A stretch of 64,000 nt of DNA from JBBQVS01 sp963792705 (GTDB lineage: Bacteria; Chloroflexota; Ktedonobacteria; Ktedonobacterales; Ktedonobacteraceae), in assembly GCA_963792705.1 (NCBI GenBank), contig CAWBXD010000015.1:1-64000 (forward strand), given 5' to 3'. Position 1 is the first letter of the stretch. Every line of letters starts with the position of its first letter. The position numbers were made by a program, and so were the translations under genes. The notes under the pieces are model-generated. The model was not told the DNA's origin. It saw only the letters and a program-made list of their open reading frames with translations, and did not search any database. Shown one piece after another: positions 27,342 to 36,174 of this stretch.

Positions 27342-28352
27342 ATGTCCATCATGAACCAGTTCAAGAGCGAAACGGAAGACGTCAGGAACGTCGCTATTAC
27401 ATCTCATAGATTGCTTACCATTCCTCCAAACTTTTTCGCCATCACGATGGGCTTGGCCGGGCTAGCAGGCGTGTGGCGACTGGCTGGAGTGCTGTACCAT
27501 CTTCCGGCTGTAATTGGGAACGCACTCTATGTGATCGCAGCGGTGGTCTATCTGTTCTTGCTCATCACGTTTGCCATGAAGCTCGTTCTCACACCGAAGG
27601 CGGTGGTGGCTGAACTCATGCATCCCGTACTTGGCCCCTTTTACTCGTTGCTTCCCATGAGTGGAATGTTGCTTGCCGTTGGTTTGGAACCCTACACCTA
27701 TCGAATTGCTCTGGTGCTGTTTGTCGTGTTTTTTATCACGACCATCCTCCTCGGTGGCTGGTTGACCGGTCAGTGGATCGTTGTCAAACTGGATGCTGAT
27801 ACCTTCCATCCTGGGTACTTCCTGCCCACCGTCGCTGGTGCCCTTGTAGGAGCTGATGGGGCAGGGCATTTCGGTCTGATTGGGCTGGGATGGATGAGTT
27901 TCGGCATTGGTATGATCTGCTGGGTCGTACTTGGCTCGATCATTCTCAATCGGCTGTTCTTTCGACCCAGCCTTCCTGCAGGACTCGTTCCAACTCTCGC
28001 TATCGAGATGGCTCCACCCGTTGTGGCTGGCAGTGCCTACTTTATCCTGACAGGGGGAAGGATTGATCTCATCGCATACGTGCTGGCCGGCTATGCGGTC
28101 TTGATGGTGCTGGTGCAAGTGCGGTTGGCTCCGCTCTACTGGAAAACACCATTTGCTCCCAGTTTCTGGGCTTTTACCTTTTCCTACGCTGCAGTCGCCT
28201 CAGACACCATGCACTGGATGGAATTTGAGCATACCATCGGCGAACTCTTCTTGGGCTGTGTGCTACTCGCAGCTATTGCCCTCCTGATTGGTGGTATTGC
28301 CTTTCGTTCACTCGTAGCACTTCGTCGAGGCACGTTTCTCTCTGCTTCCTGA
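27342..28352 (+). CDS. SLAC1/TDT (TehA-like) membrane transporter
   Basis: The product has 336 residues with about ten membrane helices. The start (PPNFFAITMGLAGLAGVW) and the internal GWLTGQWIV, HPGYFLPTVAGALVGADGAG and FWAFTFSYAA segments match the tellurite-resistance/dicarboxylate transporter (TDT) and SLAC1 anion channel family. The family moves anions such as malate, nitrate, chloride or sulfite; substrate cannot be assigned. ATG 27342 has AGAGGAGAC upstream; an upstream in-frame start at 27216 lacks a site. An ECF sigma gene follows 79 bases later on the same strand, so the two may be co-transcribed. Confidence 0.88.
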   Translation: MSIMNQFKSETEDVRNVAITSHRLLTIPPNFFAITMGLAGLAGVWRLAGVLYHLPAVIGNALYVIAAVVYLFLLITFAMKLVLTPKAVVAELMHPVLGPFYSLLPMSGMLLAVGLEPYTYRIALVLFVVFFITTILLGGWLTGQWIVVKLDADTFHPGYFLPTVAGALVGADGAGHFGLIGLGWMSFGIGMICWVVLGSIILNRLFFRPSLPAGLVPTLAIEMAPPVVAGSAYFILTGGRIDLIAYVLAGYAVLMVLVQVRLAPLYWKTPFAPSFWAFTFSYAAVASDTMHWMEFEHTIGELFLGCVLLAAIALLIGGIAFRSLVALRRGTFLSAS

Positions 28353-28431
28353 CCATTTCAGAGAGGAGCATTCGTGTCGGAAAAGCAAACAAAAGCACGT
28401 TCCAGCGTTTCGCATAGAAAAGGAGACGAGT

Positions 28432-29070
28432 ATGTATGCAATGCAACAAAAACCACTTTTACATGAGGAACTGACCGATTCTTTGCTGCTTGAGCAGGCA
28501 TGTGCAGGAGACCAATCAGCCTTTGAAACCTTGGTACAACGGTATCAGCAGGTGTTGTATCGCTTTGTACGAACGCGTCTGAGCACCGATCAGGCAGACG
28601 ATGTTTTGCAGTTCGTCTGGTTCCAACTGTATCTTTCTCTGCACAAACTTCAGTGTACCCAGTCTTCGCAACGCAAGGACATGTCTCTCAAACCTTGGCT
28701 CTTCCGTATTGCATGGAACCGATGTATTGACGAGCAACGTAAGCAGAGGCGTCATCCATGGGTTTTCTTCTCAGAGTTCGAGCAGGTGCATGAAGAGGAT
28801 GAGCTCTCACTGCTTTCGACGTTTCGGGATGGCATGCCGCTCCCAGAAGAGATCGTAGAACAGGACGATGAGAACGCGCATCTGCGTGCCGCTCTCCAAT
28901 CCTTGCCCTCAACATCTCGGAACGTCGTCTGGTTACGGTATACCGAAGAATTAACGTTTGCAGAAATTGGACAGAAACTCCATATCCCGCCCACAACAGC
29001 TCAAACCTCCTTCTACCGTGCCTGCAAGAAATTGCGTCTGACACTCGCACCAGACCGCCTGCTTGGATGA
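28432..29070 (+). CDS. ECF-type RNA polymerase sigma factor
   Basis: The product has 212 residues. Region 2 is AFETLVQRYQQVLYRFVRTR with DQADDVLQFVWFQLYLSLH, and region 4 is LPSTSRNVVWLRYTEELTFA with EIGQKLHIPPTTAQTSFYRA. No region 3 is present, as expected for the ECF group. ATG 28432 has AAAAGGAGA upstream. No anti-sigma factor gene is adjacent; the next DNA is a decayed IS6 transposase, so one may have been lost. The repeated blocks at 27034 and 29598, placed before the neighbouring transcription units, are candidate target promoters. Confidence 0.92.
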   Translation: MYAMQQKPLLHEELTDSLLLEQACAGDQSAFETLVQRYQQVLYRFVRTRLSTDQADDVLQFVWFQLYLSLHKLQCTQSSQRKDMSLKPWLFRIAWNRCIDEQRKQRRHPWVFFSEFEQVHEEDELSLLSTFRDGMPLPEEIVEQDDENAHLRAALQSLPSTSRNVVWLRYTEELTFAEIGQKLHIPPTTAQTSFYRACKKLRLTLAPDRLLG

Positions 29071-29127
29071 GACCTTTTCCAGCCACATGCACGCGAACTG
29101 CAGAAGGACTTTCACCGCTTTTTCTGG

Positions 29128-29502
29128 GACACAGAGGGTCGAAATCGGTTTCTGAACCTGTTGCTGACCCCAACACCACCAGATTGGCTCCTCGTGTGAT
29201 CAATACGGAGAAGAATGCCGCCTCCCCAAAACCATTGCGGAGCTAAAAGCCGCTGGAGTCCTTCCGGCAAACGTGGAAGTACGGCAAGTCACATACCTCA
29301 ATACTATGAGAGAACAAGACCATCGCTTCATCACGCGACTGGTCAAACCAGGATTGGACTTCTTTTCGTTTGAGACGGCACAGCGAACCTTGGATACGAG
29401 AGCATGAATATGATGCGGAAAGGACAAGTGCAAGGTGTGAAAAAAGGAGATGTGAGAGGACACGTTGCACTGGTTGCCAAGTTGTTTGGAGTGGCTGCCT
29501 AA
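29128..29502 (+). pseudogene. IS6-family transposase remnant (C-terminal part)
   Basis: Joining frames restores an IS6/IS240-type C-terminus: RVINTEKNAASPKTIAELKA, then VRQVTYLNT, EQDHRFITRLVKPGLDFFSF and, after a one-base shift near 29396, GYESMNMMRKGQVQGVKKGD to the stop at 29500-29502. At least two frameshifts are needed and the first half of the gene (with the zinc finger and first catalytic aspartates) is missing. TTGCAACACAATC at 29551-29563 may be the worn right inverted repeat. It sits directly after the ECF sigma gene. Confidence 0.8.
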
Positions 29503-29597
29503 AAAAGTGTGAGAAGACCACTCATACTCATTGTATTTTCCTCAGATTTCTTGCAACACAATCAGTGTTACTAGGAGCACAAGAATCCCAAATACTG

Positions 29598-29682
29598 CTC
29601 TGGAAGGTGATGGTAGGTGAGATGGTCGCTGATGGACAGTGCTTTCGCCAGAGTATCCTTCTATACTTCTCGCAGTGGACGT
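29598..29682 (+). repeat. Upstream repeat, copy before the SDR remnant and lipoprotein gene
   Basis: Direct copy of the block at 27034-27117, with the same conserved left and right ends. The right end again carries TCCTTCTATACTTCT. It lies 0.33 kb before the lipoprotein start, with an SDR remnant in between. Confidence 0.6.
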
Positions 29683-29724
29683 GAAACACGCATGGAGATG
29701 AAGTTCGACGACCAAAGGAAAGTC

Positions 29725-29972
29725 AGAGAGTATTCTTGTCGTTACGAGAGCGTCAAGCGGCATTGGTGCCGCAACGACACGCGAACTTGCGCGACGAGGA
29801 GCAACGGTTATCCTGGTTGCTCGCCGTGCCGACGAACTCAACAGGATTACCAACGACATCACACACATAGGCCAAACGCGCTCGCAGTTCCAACCGATGT
29901 GAGCAGAGCTATTGTGAACATTGGCTCTACTGTTGGAGAGGCTCATGCTTCGATTGGATATGCGAGATCAAG
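29725..29972 (+). pseudogene. SDR remnant with internal deletion
   Basis: The left part reads SILVVTRASSGIGAATTREL with ARRGATVILVARRADEL, the start of a classical short-chain dehydrogenase. The right part, in another frame, reads AIVNIGSTVG and GYARSS, resembling the segment around the catalytic serine. The hundred or so residues expected between, and all after, are missing. It is therefore a decayed gene fragment. Confidence 0.75.
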
Positions 29973-30009
29973 TACGTACTTAACCATACTACAATTGAAA
30001 GAAGAGAAG

Positions 30010-31245
30010 ATGAATATGTCTAGAAGAATGCGAATACGAGAAAGACGTTTGTGCAAAAAGCCACTACACGTCGCTTTGTTCCCTCTCGTGCTCTTTCCCG
30101 CCCTGGCACTTCTGCTGGTTGCCTGTGGTAGTGCAAGTTCCACCACCTCATCGTCTCAAGGGATGGTAGTGCCGACGAGTTCACCACAGAGCAGTTCGAC
30201 GACACCAACGATGTCGGCATCAGCACGCACCGTCACCTCAAAGCCTGAATTGCCACTCATGGCGATCCGTATGTTGGATACACACAACGGGTGGGCACTG
30301 GCTCTAAACTCCGTCCTCAAGACAGCTGACGGTGGCGTCCATTGGAACGATGTGACCCCTGCGAATGCAGGACTCAACGCATCTGCAAAAGGTCAGTTCA
30401 TGAACATGCACGACGCCTGGATCGCCATTGGAACTGCGAGCCAGCAAGAAGGTCCTGGCATTTCTGTTCTACGCACGACGGATGGTGGTATGAATTGGCA
30501 GCGAAGTGTAATCAACGATCCAGATGTGTCTTCTGTCGATGTTCCGCACTTTCTCAACGCGAAACAAGGCTGGCTTGAGATGTCCAGTACGCCTGGAGCT
30601 GGAAGTGCCAAGTCTGATACCTGGCATTCTCGTGATGGTGGACAGACATGGACCAAGCTTTCATCCAACAAGAGTTTGAGTGGTCTGAACGTAGGGTTTG
30701 TCACAGGAATCTCTTTCAAAGATGCACAGCTTGGGATTGCGACAGGCACCCTTGGAGCGGGAGGAGATACTACGGTTCCCTCTGTTGCTCTCTCGCAAAA
30801 CGGCGGACAAAGTTGGCGCACCATATCGTTACCACATCTGCTGGGAGGGTACGTTAACCCTTTCAACACCTCGCAACCGCCCGTCTTCTTCGGCAACGTG
30901 GTAGTCTTGCCTGTGACCATCACGGTCCAGAATGACAATTTGCTGGTTCTTTATCGCTCAAATAACGATGGACTGGACTGGTTCCAGACGAGCGTGGCTC
31001 ACATCCAGGCAGAAAATACCTATGTGCTCGATCCCTCTCACGCCTGGGCGACCGATAGACAGAGTGGGAAACTCTACAGCACAATCGACGGTGGAAATCA
31101 TTGGTTGCTAACATCCACTCTCGCCTACCACTTGAATGCATTGAGCTTCATCGATCCTCAAAACGGGTGGGGTGTGACCAGCAACCAGCTGTTGCATACA
31201 ACGGATGGTGGTACAACGTGGCAACAGATACACGACACCTTTTAA
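30010..31245 (+). CDS. Lipoprotein with YCF48/BNR-like beta-propeller repeats
   Basis: The product has 411 residues. A lipoprotein signal peptide (LVLFPALALLLVACGSAS, lipobox LVAC) is followed by a serine/threonine-rich linker and, from about residue 80, at least six repeats ending in DGGxxW: TADGGVHW, TTDGGMNW, SRDGGQTW, SQNGGQSW, STIDGGNHW and TTDGGTTW. These are BNR/Asp-box repeats of YCF48-like and sialidase-like propellers. The protein would be anchored outside the membrane. Its exact role is not known; no sialidase active site is apparent. ATG 30010 has AGAAGAG upstream. The upstream open frame belongs to the SDR remnant and is not part of the gene. Confidence 0.85.
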   Translation: MNMSRRMRIRERRLCKKPLHVALFPLVLFPALALLLVACGSASSTTSSSQGMVVPTSSPQSSSTTPTMSASARTVTSKPELPLMAIRMLDTHNGWALALNSVLKTADGGVHWNDVTPANAGLNASAKGQFMNMHDAWIAIGTASQQEGPGISVLRTTDGGMNWQRSVINDPDVSSVDVPHFLNAKQGWLEMSSTPGAGSAKSDTWHSRDGGQTWTKLSSNKSLSGLNVGFVTGISFKDAQLGIATGTLGAGGDTTVPSVALSQNGGQSWRTISLPHLLGGYVNPFNTSQPPVFFGNVVVLPVTITVQNDNLLVLYRSNNDGLDWFQTSVAHIQAENTYVLDPSHAWATDRQSGKLYSTIDGGNHWLLTSTLAYHLNALSFIDPQNGWGVTSNQLLHTTDGGTTWQQIHDTF

Positions 31246-31321
31246 TACTTTCTGTTTCCGTGATACCTTTTACAACAAAAAGTTTGAGCAAACGCTCAGG
31301 GACACAATGGAGGAAACCATC

Positions 31322-31591
31322 ATGTTACAGGTGAAATCATTTCAAAGTCATCACATCGGAGGAGATGCAGCAGATGTAAGGGTGGTGGTTGCATCCACGA
31401 CACAACAAGCCAACGAAACCCTGGCGAATTGGAAGAAGAGTGGTCTCACGGTCAAGGTCCTCTCTGCGTCAACTCAACTTGCTCTTGAGGGATACGATGC
31501 CGCCTATGTGCTTACCTTGGTGGTGGACCTGCACCCGAGTGAGGACGATGAGGACGAAGTGGTCACGGATGAGGATATTGAGGTCGAATAA
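31322..31591 (+). CDS. Small acidic hypothetical protein
   Basis: The product has 89 residues from ATG 31322, which has GGAGG eight bases upstream. It has an alternating alpha/beta look (VRVVVASTTQQANETLANWK, LTVKVLSAST, AAYVLTLVVDLHP) and ends with a strongly acidic tail (SEDDEDEVVTDEDIEVE). No family is recognised. It lies between the lipoprotein gene and the DUF4062 STAND gene, 42 bases before the latter, so it is probably co-transcribed with it and may be its partner or regulator. Confidence 0.6.
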   Translation: MLQVKSFQSHHIGGDAADVRVVVASTTQQANETLANWKKSGLTVKVLSASTQLALEGYDAAYVLTLVVDLHPSEDDEDEVVTDEDIEVE

Positions 31592-31633
31592 AACGAGGAG
31601 CGAGCATTCTTCTTGCCACGGAGGAAATGAGAC

Positions 31634-34387
31634 ATGATGCAAACAGAATTTCAGGCGAACAGAGACGACCGAACGGGAGATGCAACAGTCATTCGGACAC
31701 CAGACCAGCGGGTGCGCGTTTTTGTCAGCTCGACACTCGATGAGTTAGCTCCCGAGCGTATTGCGGCGCGTGAGGCGATCACACAACTCCGTCTCACGCC
31801 GGTTTTCTTCGAGTCGGGCGCGCGTCCCTACCCACCACGTGAACTCTATCAGGCATACCTGGCGCAGAGTGATATCTTTCTTGGCCTCTATTGGCAACGA
31901 TACGGGTGGGTCGCACCTTCTATGGAGGTGTCTGGCTTAGAAGATGAGTACCAGCTTTCAGCAGGCAAGCCTCGGCTTATCTACGTAAAAACTCCTGCCC
32001 CTCATCCTGAACCAGAGTTGCAACGGCTACTAGATCACATCCGAGCCGATGGAGTTGCTTCCTATCAGAAATTTGCCACGTCTCAGGAGCTACGTGAACG
32101 GATCGTGAATGACCTGGCACAGCTGTTGACCGAGCGTTTTGCACAACCCTTGAAGGCGGCAAACACCGTTCACCCAGCCCCATTGCCTGTCTCGCGCGGC
32201 CGCCTCATTGATCGTGAGCAGGAGATGGCACTGGTGCGAGAACTTCTGATGCGCGAGGATGTCGGGCTGGTGACGCTCACCGGACCAGGAGGCGTGGGGA
32301 AAACGCGGGTGGCGATACAGGTTGCCACCGAACTCGCCTCTCAGTTCACTGATGGTGCTGCTTTCGTGTCCCTGGCCTCGCTGAACACGCCAGAAAAAGT
32401 CGCGCAGACCGTGGCACAAGCACTCCACGTATCCGAGACGCCTGGTCAATCAATCGGTGAGCACCTGCTTCGCTATCTCCACGAGAGAAATCTCTTGCTC
32501 GTCCTTGATAACGTCGAGCAGTTGGTCGCTGCGGCTCCGCTGGCGACGCAGGCACTCGAACGTGCTCCACACCTTAAACTGCTTGTGACAAGTCGAGAGC
32601 CGTTGCGAGTACGCACCGAGCACGTTGTCCCTCTTCAGCCGCTCGCACTTCCCGATCCCAGGCATCTGCCAGACCTGGAGTCGCTTGCACGGGTTCCGTC
32701 CGTGGCTCTGTTCCTTGAGCGAGCACGGGCGGTAAACCCTGCCTTCGCACTCACTACTGACAATGCTGTCACCATCGTCGAGATTTGCCGTCACCTTGAT
32801 GGGCTGCCACTGGCTCTGGAACTCGCCGTCTCACGTCTCTCGCTGTTAGGACCCGAAGCCCTGCTTGCACGTCTGAAGCATCACCTCCCACTCCTTACAC
32901 AAGGGGCGCGAGACCTGCCGAAGCGACAACAGACTCTCCATAACACGCTGGCATGGAGTTATGACCTGCTGGAAGAGCGCGAGCAGCACCTATTCCGAAA
33001 CCTTTCCGTCTTTGCTGGTAGCTTTTCATTAGATGCAGCCAAGTTGGTCTGTACGAACGAGAACAACGGCGAGGACGATGCGATAGAGTTGGTTGCACAG
33101 CTGCTTAATAAGAGTCTCATTCAGTCAACTGACACACTAGGAGCGGAACCGCACTTCAGGATGCTGGAAACGGTTCGTGACTATGCGCTGGAGCAACTGG
33201 CAGCAAATGGCGAGGAGGAGGTCGTCAGGCAGCGGCACGCGGACTTTTACCTGCACGTGGCTGAAACAGCGGAACCCCACTTGCTCTCCTCAGAGCGTGA
33301 TGGGTGGCTAGAGCAACTGGACGAAGCCTATGATAATCTGCAATCGGCCCTCGCGTGGAGCCGCGAGAACGACGTGCTACAGATTGGGTTGCGCTTAGCA
33401 GGTGCCCTCTCCTGGTACTGGTATCTGCGAGGCAATCTGCAGGAGGGACGCACATTCCTGGAAGCACTCCTCGCTCAGGGTGGGCAAACGGGCCGCTGTG
33501 TAGCACACGGCAAAGCACTCTATGGAGTCAGTATACTTGCGTGGGCTCAAGGCGACCTCTTGGTGGCGAGCGCACGAGCCGAAGAGAGTGCCTCACTCTT
33601 TCGAGTGCAGGGAGACGCGTACTGGCTCGCTCTTGCTCTTATGATGCTGGGGAGCATCCAAGTAAGTCAAGAACTGCTCGATGTCGCTCGTTCCACATTG
33701 GAAGAGAGCAGGGTTCTGCTTCAAGAGCAGGACCTTCCGTCCATGGAGGCTTTTGTGGTGTATCGTCTAGGCCAGGTCGCCTTCATAAGGCATGACGTGA
33801 TGGAGGCGAAGACGCTCTACCAACAGAGTCAGGAGATATTCCACCGGGAGGAAGACCAGTTAGGTGAGGCCATAGCACTGAGTGCGCTGGGCATTGTAGC
33901 GACGGCGCAGGATGACACAGGAGCGGCCCAGTCGTTGCTCGCTCAGAGCATATCGCTGATCCGAGCAACAGGAGATCGCTACGACCTGATGCAGCTTCTG
34001 ATCACTGCTGGAACTATGAGGGTAAAGCAGGGGGATTTGCAGCAAGCACAAAATCTCTTCGTGGAGAGTCTCCGCCTCTGGAACAGTGTCGGAGACCAGG
34101 ATGGTGCTATCGGAGTCAGGCTGTCTCTGATAGGACTGGCGAAGGTTGCTATGGCACAGGGGCAAGCGGAGCGATCTGGACGGCTGTTAGGAGCGGCCAA
34201 TTCCCTCTCGCTAAGTCCTGGCAACTTCTTTAGCGTCACCAGCAGGGTCGATATGGACATGGATATAGCCCAGAACGTAGCGCAGGCTCACACGCATCTG
34301 GACAAAGGGGCATTTGAAGTCGGCTGGTCCGCGGGTCAGGTCATGACACAAAAGCAAGCAATTAGTTACGCTTTGCAGAGCACCTAG
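31634..34387 (+). CDS. DUF4062-NB-ARC-TPR STAND ATPase
   Basis: The product has 917 residues; GGAGG lies nine bases before ATG 31634. Residues about 25-130 are DUF4062 (RVFVSSTLDELAPERIAARE, ESGARPYPPRELYQAYLAQS, then GLYWQRYGW), a TIR-like Rossmann domain common in bacterial conflict proteins. The NB-ARC ATPase follows with Walker A GPGGVGKTR near 217-225 and Walker B LLVLDNVEQ near 287-295. TPR helices occupy about 530-880. In this architecture the N-terminal domain is the usual effector position and the TPRs sense a ligand. The small acidic gene upstream is probably in the same operon. A defence role is inferred by resemblance, not shown. Confidence 0.9.
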   Translation: MMQTEFQANRDDRTGDATVIRTPDQRVRVFVSSTLDELAPERIAAREAITQLRLTPVFFESGARPYPPRELYQAYLAQSDIFLGLYWQRYGWVAPSMEVSGLEDEYQLSAGKPRLIYVKTPAPHPEPELQRLLDHIRADGVASYQKFATSQELRERIVNDLAQLLTERFAQPLKAANTVHPAPLPVSRGRLIDREQEMALVRELLMREDVGLVTLTGPGGVGKTRVAIQVATELASQFTDGAAFVSLASLNTPEKVAQTVAQALHVSETPGQSIGEHLLRYLHERNLLLVLDNVEQLVAAAPLATQALERAPHLKLLVTSREPLRVRTEHVVPLQPLALPDPRHLPDLESLARVPSVALFLERARAVNPAFALTTDNAVTIVEICRHLDGLPLALELAVSRLSLLGPEALLARLKHHLPLLTQGARDLPKRQQTLHNTLAWSYDLLEEREQHLFRNLSVFAGSFSLDAAKLVCTNENNGEDDAIELVAQLLNKSLIQSTDTLGAEPHFRMLETVRDYALEQLAANGEEEVVRQRHADFYLHVAETAEPHLLSSERDGWLEQLDEAYDNLQSALAWSRENDVLQIGLRLAGALSWYWYLRGNLQEGRTFLEALLAQGGQTGRCVAHGKALYGVSILAWAQGDLLVASARAEESASLFRVQGDAYWLALALMMLGSIQVSQELLDVARSTLEESRVLLQEQDLPSMEAFVVYRLGQVAFIRHDVMEAKTLYQQSQEIFHREEDQLGEAIALSALGIVATAQDDTGAAQSLLAQSISLIRATGDRYDLMQLLITAGTMRVKQGDLQQAQNLFVESLRLWNSVGDQDGAIGVRLSLIGLAKVAMAQGQAERSGRLLGAANSLSLSPGNFFSVTSRVDMDMDIAQNVAQAHTHLDKGAFEVGWSAGQVMTQKQAISYALQST

Positions 34388-34420
34388 TGCTTGCACCGAA
34401 ACGTCGATTAGGAAACAAAT

Positions 34421-34485
34421 TGGGGGTTTTTGCATATCCCCCCGAAACGTGTACACCGTTTCGGGGGGATATGCAAAAACCCCCA
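34421..34485. repeat. Hairpin repeat, copy 2
   Basis: Two perfect 29-base arms (34421-34449 and 34457-34485) enclose seven bases; the arm has the order T-G5-T5-GCATAT-C6-GAAACG. It matches the stem at 23451-23511, and its 13 outermost bases equal 6618-6630. It lies 33 bases after the STAND stop codon, where it could also act as a terminator, and directly abuts the broken resolvase that follows. Confidence 0.9.
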
Positions 34486-34486
34486 T

Positions 34487-35149
34487 ATTCGGGTTTCTCG
34501 TGACAAGCAGACGACAGCACTCCAGGAGGATGCCATCCACTAGGAGCAGTGTGGACGTGTCTTCATTGATAAAATGAGTGGCGTTCGCGATGACCGACCA
34601 GAGTTCCTGGCAATGCTGGACATGGCACGACCTGGAGATGTGATTGTCGTGTGGCGGTTAGATCGCCTGGGTCGCTCATTGAAACAGTTAATCGAAACCG
34701 TAACTCACCTCAACGAGCGTGGCATCGAACTCAAAAGTATCAAAGAGAATATTGATATGACGACCCCAACGGGCAAGCTCATGTTCCACATCATCGGGGC
34801 AATGGCGGAATTTGAACGCGATGTGATTCGGGAGCGTACCACCGCCGGACTGGAAGCCGCTCGTGCGCGAGGCAGAAAAGGTGGGAGACCCAAGGCCACC
34901 GAAACCATCAAGCCGCGCAACTTGGCGTTGGCGAAAGCTTTGTATGCGGAAAAGGAAAAGAGTATCGCCGAGATCATGGAGCAAACGGGCTTCAAGAGTC
35001 GCGCGACGTTCTATAAATATGTGGTCAATAGGCCTAACAGTGTGATCTTGACGAAAAAGTACGACGTACATATAACTAGGATTGAGGCAGTGTATAAGTT
35101 GGCTCTGCAGGCTCTTATACAAATAATGAAGACCATCGGTTTCTGGTGA
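34487..35149 (+). pseudogene. Serine resolvase, 5' end lost and one in-frame amber codon
   Basis: Reading from 34487 in one frame gives IRVSRDKQTTALQEDAIH, a TAG at 34541-34543, then EQCGRVFIDKMSGVRDDRPE and onward without a break through LDRLGRSLKQ, EFERDVIRERT and GRKGGRPKATETI to 35149. This is a Tn3-type resolvase of about 200 residues: the catalytic serine (VS at 34493-34498) is kept but the initial M-x-IGY segment is replaced by the hairpin at 34421-34485, and the amber codon splits the catalytic domain. A start at ATG 34574 would give a 191-residue product without the catalytic serine. The last 40 residues do not resemble resolvases. Confidence 0.8.
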
Positions 35150-35407
35150 GAGAGAACCAAGCAACGTGGGATGTTCCCAGAAGAAAAAGCCTTTTTCAGG
35201 AAAGAAAACCTGATTTTGAGCATAAGAACGTACAGAAAGAATGGACTCAGCCTCAGTTCTATGGTACGTCGTATCTTTTGGTCACTATCACACTGTTAGG
35301 CCTATTTCGTTACAGAGCCTCTTTTTGCAGTCTGATCCTTACTGGATTTACATACAGAAAAAAGAATAGACAGATATCACTGTATATGAACTGCTTGGAG
35401 GAACACT

Positions 35408-35992
35408 ATGCTGGTATGGGCTTTGCTGATCTGTGGATCTCTTGTGCTTCTTTTTCTTGTTTCCTTGACGTCTGTTGCTGTCTTGCATCCCCATCGTATT
35501 TCCTCACCTGTACACCATGTCGCGGCCCCTGTCTCGCCGCAGGGGCTTCCTCGCATTCCAAAGACCGCAGATGAAGCGCATGAAACGATGAGTGATAAGA
35601 CCTTTGAATTGTTTTCCGCTGCGGTCATTCTCGCGCAGGGGGAAGCGCATACCTTTGTTGAATGTGTCGGAGGTGGTGGCGATAGAGGAATTGATGCAGT
35701 TCTACGCAATATGTATCAGAAAAAGGTGATTGTGCAGTCAAAACGCTATATGCGAGGGAATACAGTGGAGCCTTTCCAGGTACGAGACTTCGTTGGAACG
35801 ATTCATCTACAGAATGCAGTGTATGGCTATTTAGTGACCACTTCAACGCTTACCGACCAGGCACACGAGGAAGCACATAGCGCACGAGGGATGGTACGAG
35901 TCATTGATGAACAGCAGTTAACCCTCTTGCTCCAACGACGCCCACGTGAAATAGCACTTGCCTACCGTGACATCCTTGACGCTGTACGCTAG
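35408..35992 (+). CDS. Mrr-like restriction endonuclease-fold protein with N-terminal membrane helix
   Basis: The product has 194 residues. A hydrophobic helix (VWALLICGSLVLLFLVSLTS, residues 3-22) precedes a PD-(D/E)xK domain: GGGGDRGIDAVL (the acidic motif) near 88-98, VIVQSKRY (QxK) near 107-114, then VRDFVGTIH and GYLVTTSTLTDQA. This is the Mrr_cat type found in type IV restriction enzymes, which cut methylated DNA. The core is complete. A membrane anchor on such a nuclease is uncommon but known in related proteins. GGAGG precedes ATG 35408. It is convergent with the broken helicase gene and lies in a region rich in STAND proteins and recombinases. Confidence 0.82.
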   Translation: MLVWALLICGSLVLLFLVSLTSVAVLHPHRISSPVHHVAAPVSPQGLPRIPKTADEAHETMSDKTFELFSAAVILAQGEAHTFVECVGGGGDRGIDAVLRNMYQKKVIVQSKRYMRGNTVEPFQVRDFVGTIHLQNAVYGYLVTTSTLTDQAHEEAHSARGMVRVIDEQQLTLLLQRRPREIALAYRDILDAVR

Positions 35993-36052
35993 CAAACTCA
36001 CTCTTCCATTGCACTCGCTCAGCGAATTTTCACCCCTGTTCAAAGAGCGGGG

Positions 36053-36159
36053 CAACGTCCTCCTTACACAGGAGAGAGACCCTATTCAGTAAGGAGGACG
36101 TTGGAGAACATGCTCACAACTTTTTCATCCTGGAAGTGAAACATATCACTTCCAGGATG
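36053..36159. terminator. Two hairpins between convergent genes
   Basis: The first stem pairs CAACGTCCTCCTTAC (36053-36067) with its complement (36089-36103). The second pairs CATCCTGGAAGTGA (36126-36139) with its complement (36146-36159) around a six-base loop. They lie between the stops of the rightward Mrr-like gene and the leftward helicase and probably end both transcripts, though T runs are weak. Confidence 0.55.
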
Positions 36160-36174
36160 TCTCCATTTCTGAGT

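Noticed and set aside
34421..34485. Hairpin as only the STAND gene terminator
   Set aside because: Position after the stop fits, but the same hairpin at 23451 lies at the upstream side of a gene, and copy 2 has replaced the start of a resolvase, so a repeat element is the better primary call.
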